Shown: one piece after another, positions 6,226-7,309 of the stretch
Position numbering within the stretch: the stretch's first letter is position 1
Layout: each line of letters begins with the position of its first letter
Assembly: GCA_018061225.1 (NCBI GenBank)
Contig: JAGOUK010000063.1
Location: forward strand, 1-7,309
Reading direction: 5' to 3'
Origin: Candidatus Omnitrophota bacterium
GTDB taxonomy: Bacteria > Omnitrophota > Gorgyraeia > 2-02-FULL-51-18 > JAGOUK01
DNA: 7,309 bases
Made by a program: the position numbers and the translations under genes
Notes under the pieces: model-generated
Database searches by the model: none
Told to the model about the DNA's origin: nothing
What the model saw: only the letters and a program-made list of their open reading frames with translations

Positions 6226-7040
6226 TGGGCAGAATCCTTCACGATTATCACATGCACACTTCGCGCTGCGGTCACGCGACGGGCACCATCGAGGAGTACA
6301 TCGCGGAAGCCAAGCGTAAGGGGCTGGAAGAGATGGGAATGTCCGACCACCTCCCGTTCCTCACACACCGTGACGCCTCTTACACCATGGACCTGACCGA
6401 ACTTCCTTTTTATCACATTGATATGGAGCGCGCCCGGGCCGCGCATCCGGACCTGTCGATCAAAATCGGCATCGAAGCCGACTACTTTCAGGGCCTTGAG
6501 GAGGATGTCCGCGAGCTGGTCGGACGTTACGCCTACGACTTTGTGATCGGCTCGGTGCATTTTATGAAACAGCCTGAAGGGGATTGGGCTTTTGATGACC
6601 CGCGTGAGATCGAGCGGTGGAAAAACGCGGACGTCAACGAGATCTACCGCAATTATTACCGGCTGCTGCAAGGCGCCGCCAAGTCGCGCGTTTACGACAT
6701 CATGGGTCACGTGGACCTCGTCAAAAAGTTCGGCCACCGCGCCTCGATCGACCTCACGGAGCTGGTGCGGGAGACAGCGCAGGTCTTCGCAAGGTCAGAG
6801 GTCACGCTCGAGATCAACACTTCCGGTCTCCGCAAACCAGTTAAAGAGATTTACCCCTCGCTGGACGCGCTTAAGATTTACCGGGAGGCCGGAGTGCCGA
6901 TTGTATTTGGATCGGATGCCCATGCGCCCGGGGATGTGGGTGCTGATTTTGATCAGGCGCGGGAGTTAGCTCTGGCCGCCGGCTACACCGAGTACCGGGT
7001 CTTCAAACAGCGCAAGGTCGAGCGGACGGTGAAGCTGTGA
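6225..7040 (+). CDS. hisK: PHP-family hydrolase, histidinol-phosphatase-like (HisJ/HisK type)
   Basis: The 271-residue protein fits the PHP histidinol-phosphatase family (about 270 residues), which removes phosphate from L-histidinol phosphate in histidine synthesis. The metal ligands expected for the trinuclear site are all present: H9 and H11 (DYHMHT), H17 (RCGHATG), D41-H42 (MSDHLPF), E84 (GIEADY), H112 (IGSVHF), H162 (MGHVD), and D231 with H233 (FGSDAHAP). LEINTSGLRKP (195-205) is also characteristic. The start at 6225 overlaps the nrnA stop by one base, and its stop overlaps the GTG of the next gene. No other histidine gene lies nearby, so it could be a PHP phosphoesterase with another substrate. 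The fold call is firm; the exact substrate is less so. Confidence 0.87.
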   Translation: MGRILHDYHMHTSRCGHATGTIEEYIAEAKRKGLEEMGMSDHLPFLTHRDASYTMDLTELPFYHIDMERARAAHPDLSIKIGIEADYFQGLEEDVRELVGRYAYDFVIGSVHFMKQPEGDWAFDDPREIERWKNADVNEIYRNYYRLLQGAAKSRVYDIMGHVDLVKKFGHRASIDLTELVRETAQVFARSEVTLEINTSGLRKPVKEIYPSLDALKIYREAGVPIVFGSDAHAPGDVGADFDQARELALAAGYTEYRVFKQRKVERTVKL

Positions 7041-7309
7041 TCAAGCCTATCGGCATCGATCATGCCGCGATCAGCGTGCGCGACTTGAAGCAGGCCGCCA
7101 AGTTCTATATGGATGTTCTGGGCCTCAGCCTCACGCGCCGGGAATACCTCAAGCCCGGGATCGAGTACTTTTTGGATTGCGGACCGTCGCTAATCGGGCT
7201 CATTCAAGGAGACCCGGCTCAAGGGGAGCACCCGCTCAAAGACGCCGGCGTGGGCGGCAATCACATCGGGTTCCGGGTGCATTCGAGGGAGTTCGACGCA
7301 GCCGTGGAG
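7037..7309 (+). CDS. VOC-fold protein (glyoxalase/epimerase/dioxygenase superfamily), 3' end outside window
   Basis: A GTG at 7037 overlaps the PHP stop (GTGA) and opens a frame that runs off the window after 91 residues. The start IDHAAISVRDLKQAAKFY, with VLGLSL following, is the classic first beta-alpha-beta-beta-beta unit of the vicinal oxygen chelate fold. H9 and H76 (GGNHIGFRV) sit at the two histidine metal-ligand positions. Between them, where glyoxalase I and methylmalonyl-CoA epimerase have a metal-binding Glu (IEL), this protein reads I-G-L with G54. The substrate cannot be named: glyoxalase, epimerase and dioxygenase-like proteins all start this way. A weak GGTGA at 7028-7032 precedes the start, so coupling to the PHP gene is the likely mode of translation. 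Confidence 0.82.
   Translation, partial: MIKPIGIDHAAISVRDLKQAAKFYMDVLGLSLTRREYLKPGIEYFLDCGPSLIGLIQGDPAQGEHPLKDAGVGGNHIGFRVHSREFDAAVE

Overview
The window is about 7.3 kb of G+C-rich bacterial DNA packed with genes on the + strand only. It holds nine protein genes, the first and last cut by the window edges. Seven of the eight junctions are overlaps of 1 to 26 bases. The only real gap is 29 bases (4845-4873). No RNA gene, mobile element, CRISPR array, promoter or terminator could be supported. The layout reads as one transcription unit, or two that meet at the 29-base gap.

Block A (1-4197) is an isoprenoid and lipid-type cassette: a membrane-anchored family 2 glycosyltransferase (CrtQ/HpnB-like, 5' end missing), an FAD oxidoreductase of the geranylgeranyl-reductase/FixC-like group, a head-to-head prenyl synthase (phytoene/squalene synthase family), and IspH, the last enzyme of the MEP pathway, in its long cyanobacterial/plastid-type form. 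IspH would supply IPP and DMAPP. The synthase would condense two longer prenyl diphosphates into a C30 or C40 chain. The FAD enzyme could change its saturation, and the glycosyltransferase could add sugar to a membrane terpenoid. The end product cannot be read from the window: no cyclase or classical desaturase is visible, and the cassette may continue upstream.

Block B (4194-5257) holds a 216-residue charged protein of unknown function, coupled to ispH by an ATGA overlap, and a stand-alone response-regulator receiver domain with its own strong ribosome binding site. Block C (5254-7309) holds a DHH/DHHA1 phosphoesterase (NrnA type), a PHP-family histidinol-phosphatase-like hydrolase and the start of a VOC-fold (glyoxalase/epimerase-like) gene, all start-stop coupled.

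The G+C-rich codon use, dense overlaps, plastid-type IspH and mixed gene content suggest a free-living or uncultured bacterium. A candidate phylum of the PVC/Omnitrophota sort is possible, but this is a weak inference and no taxon can be fixed from the sequence alone. The points most worth following are the terpenoid cassette, the unknown gene at 4194-4844, and several family members with altered motif residues (FAD enzyme, receiver domain, VOC protein).
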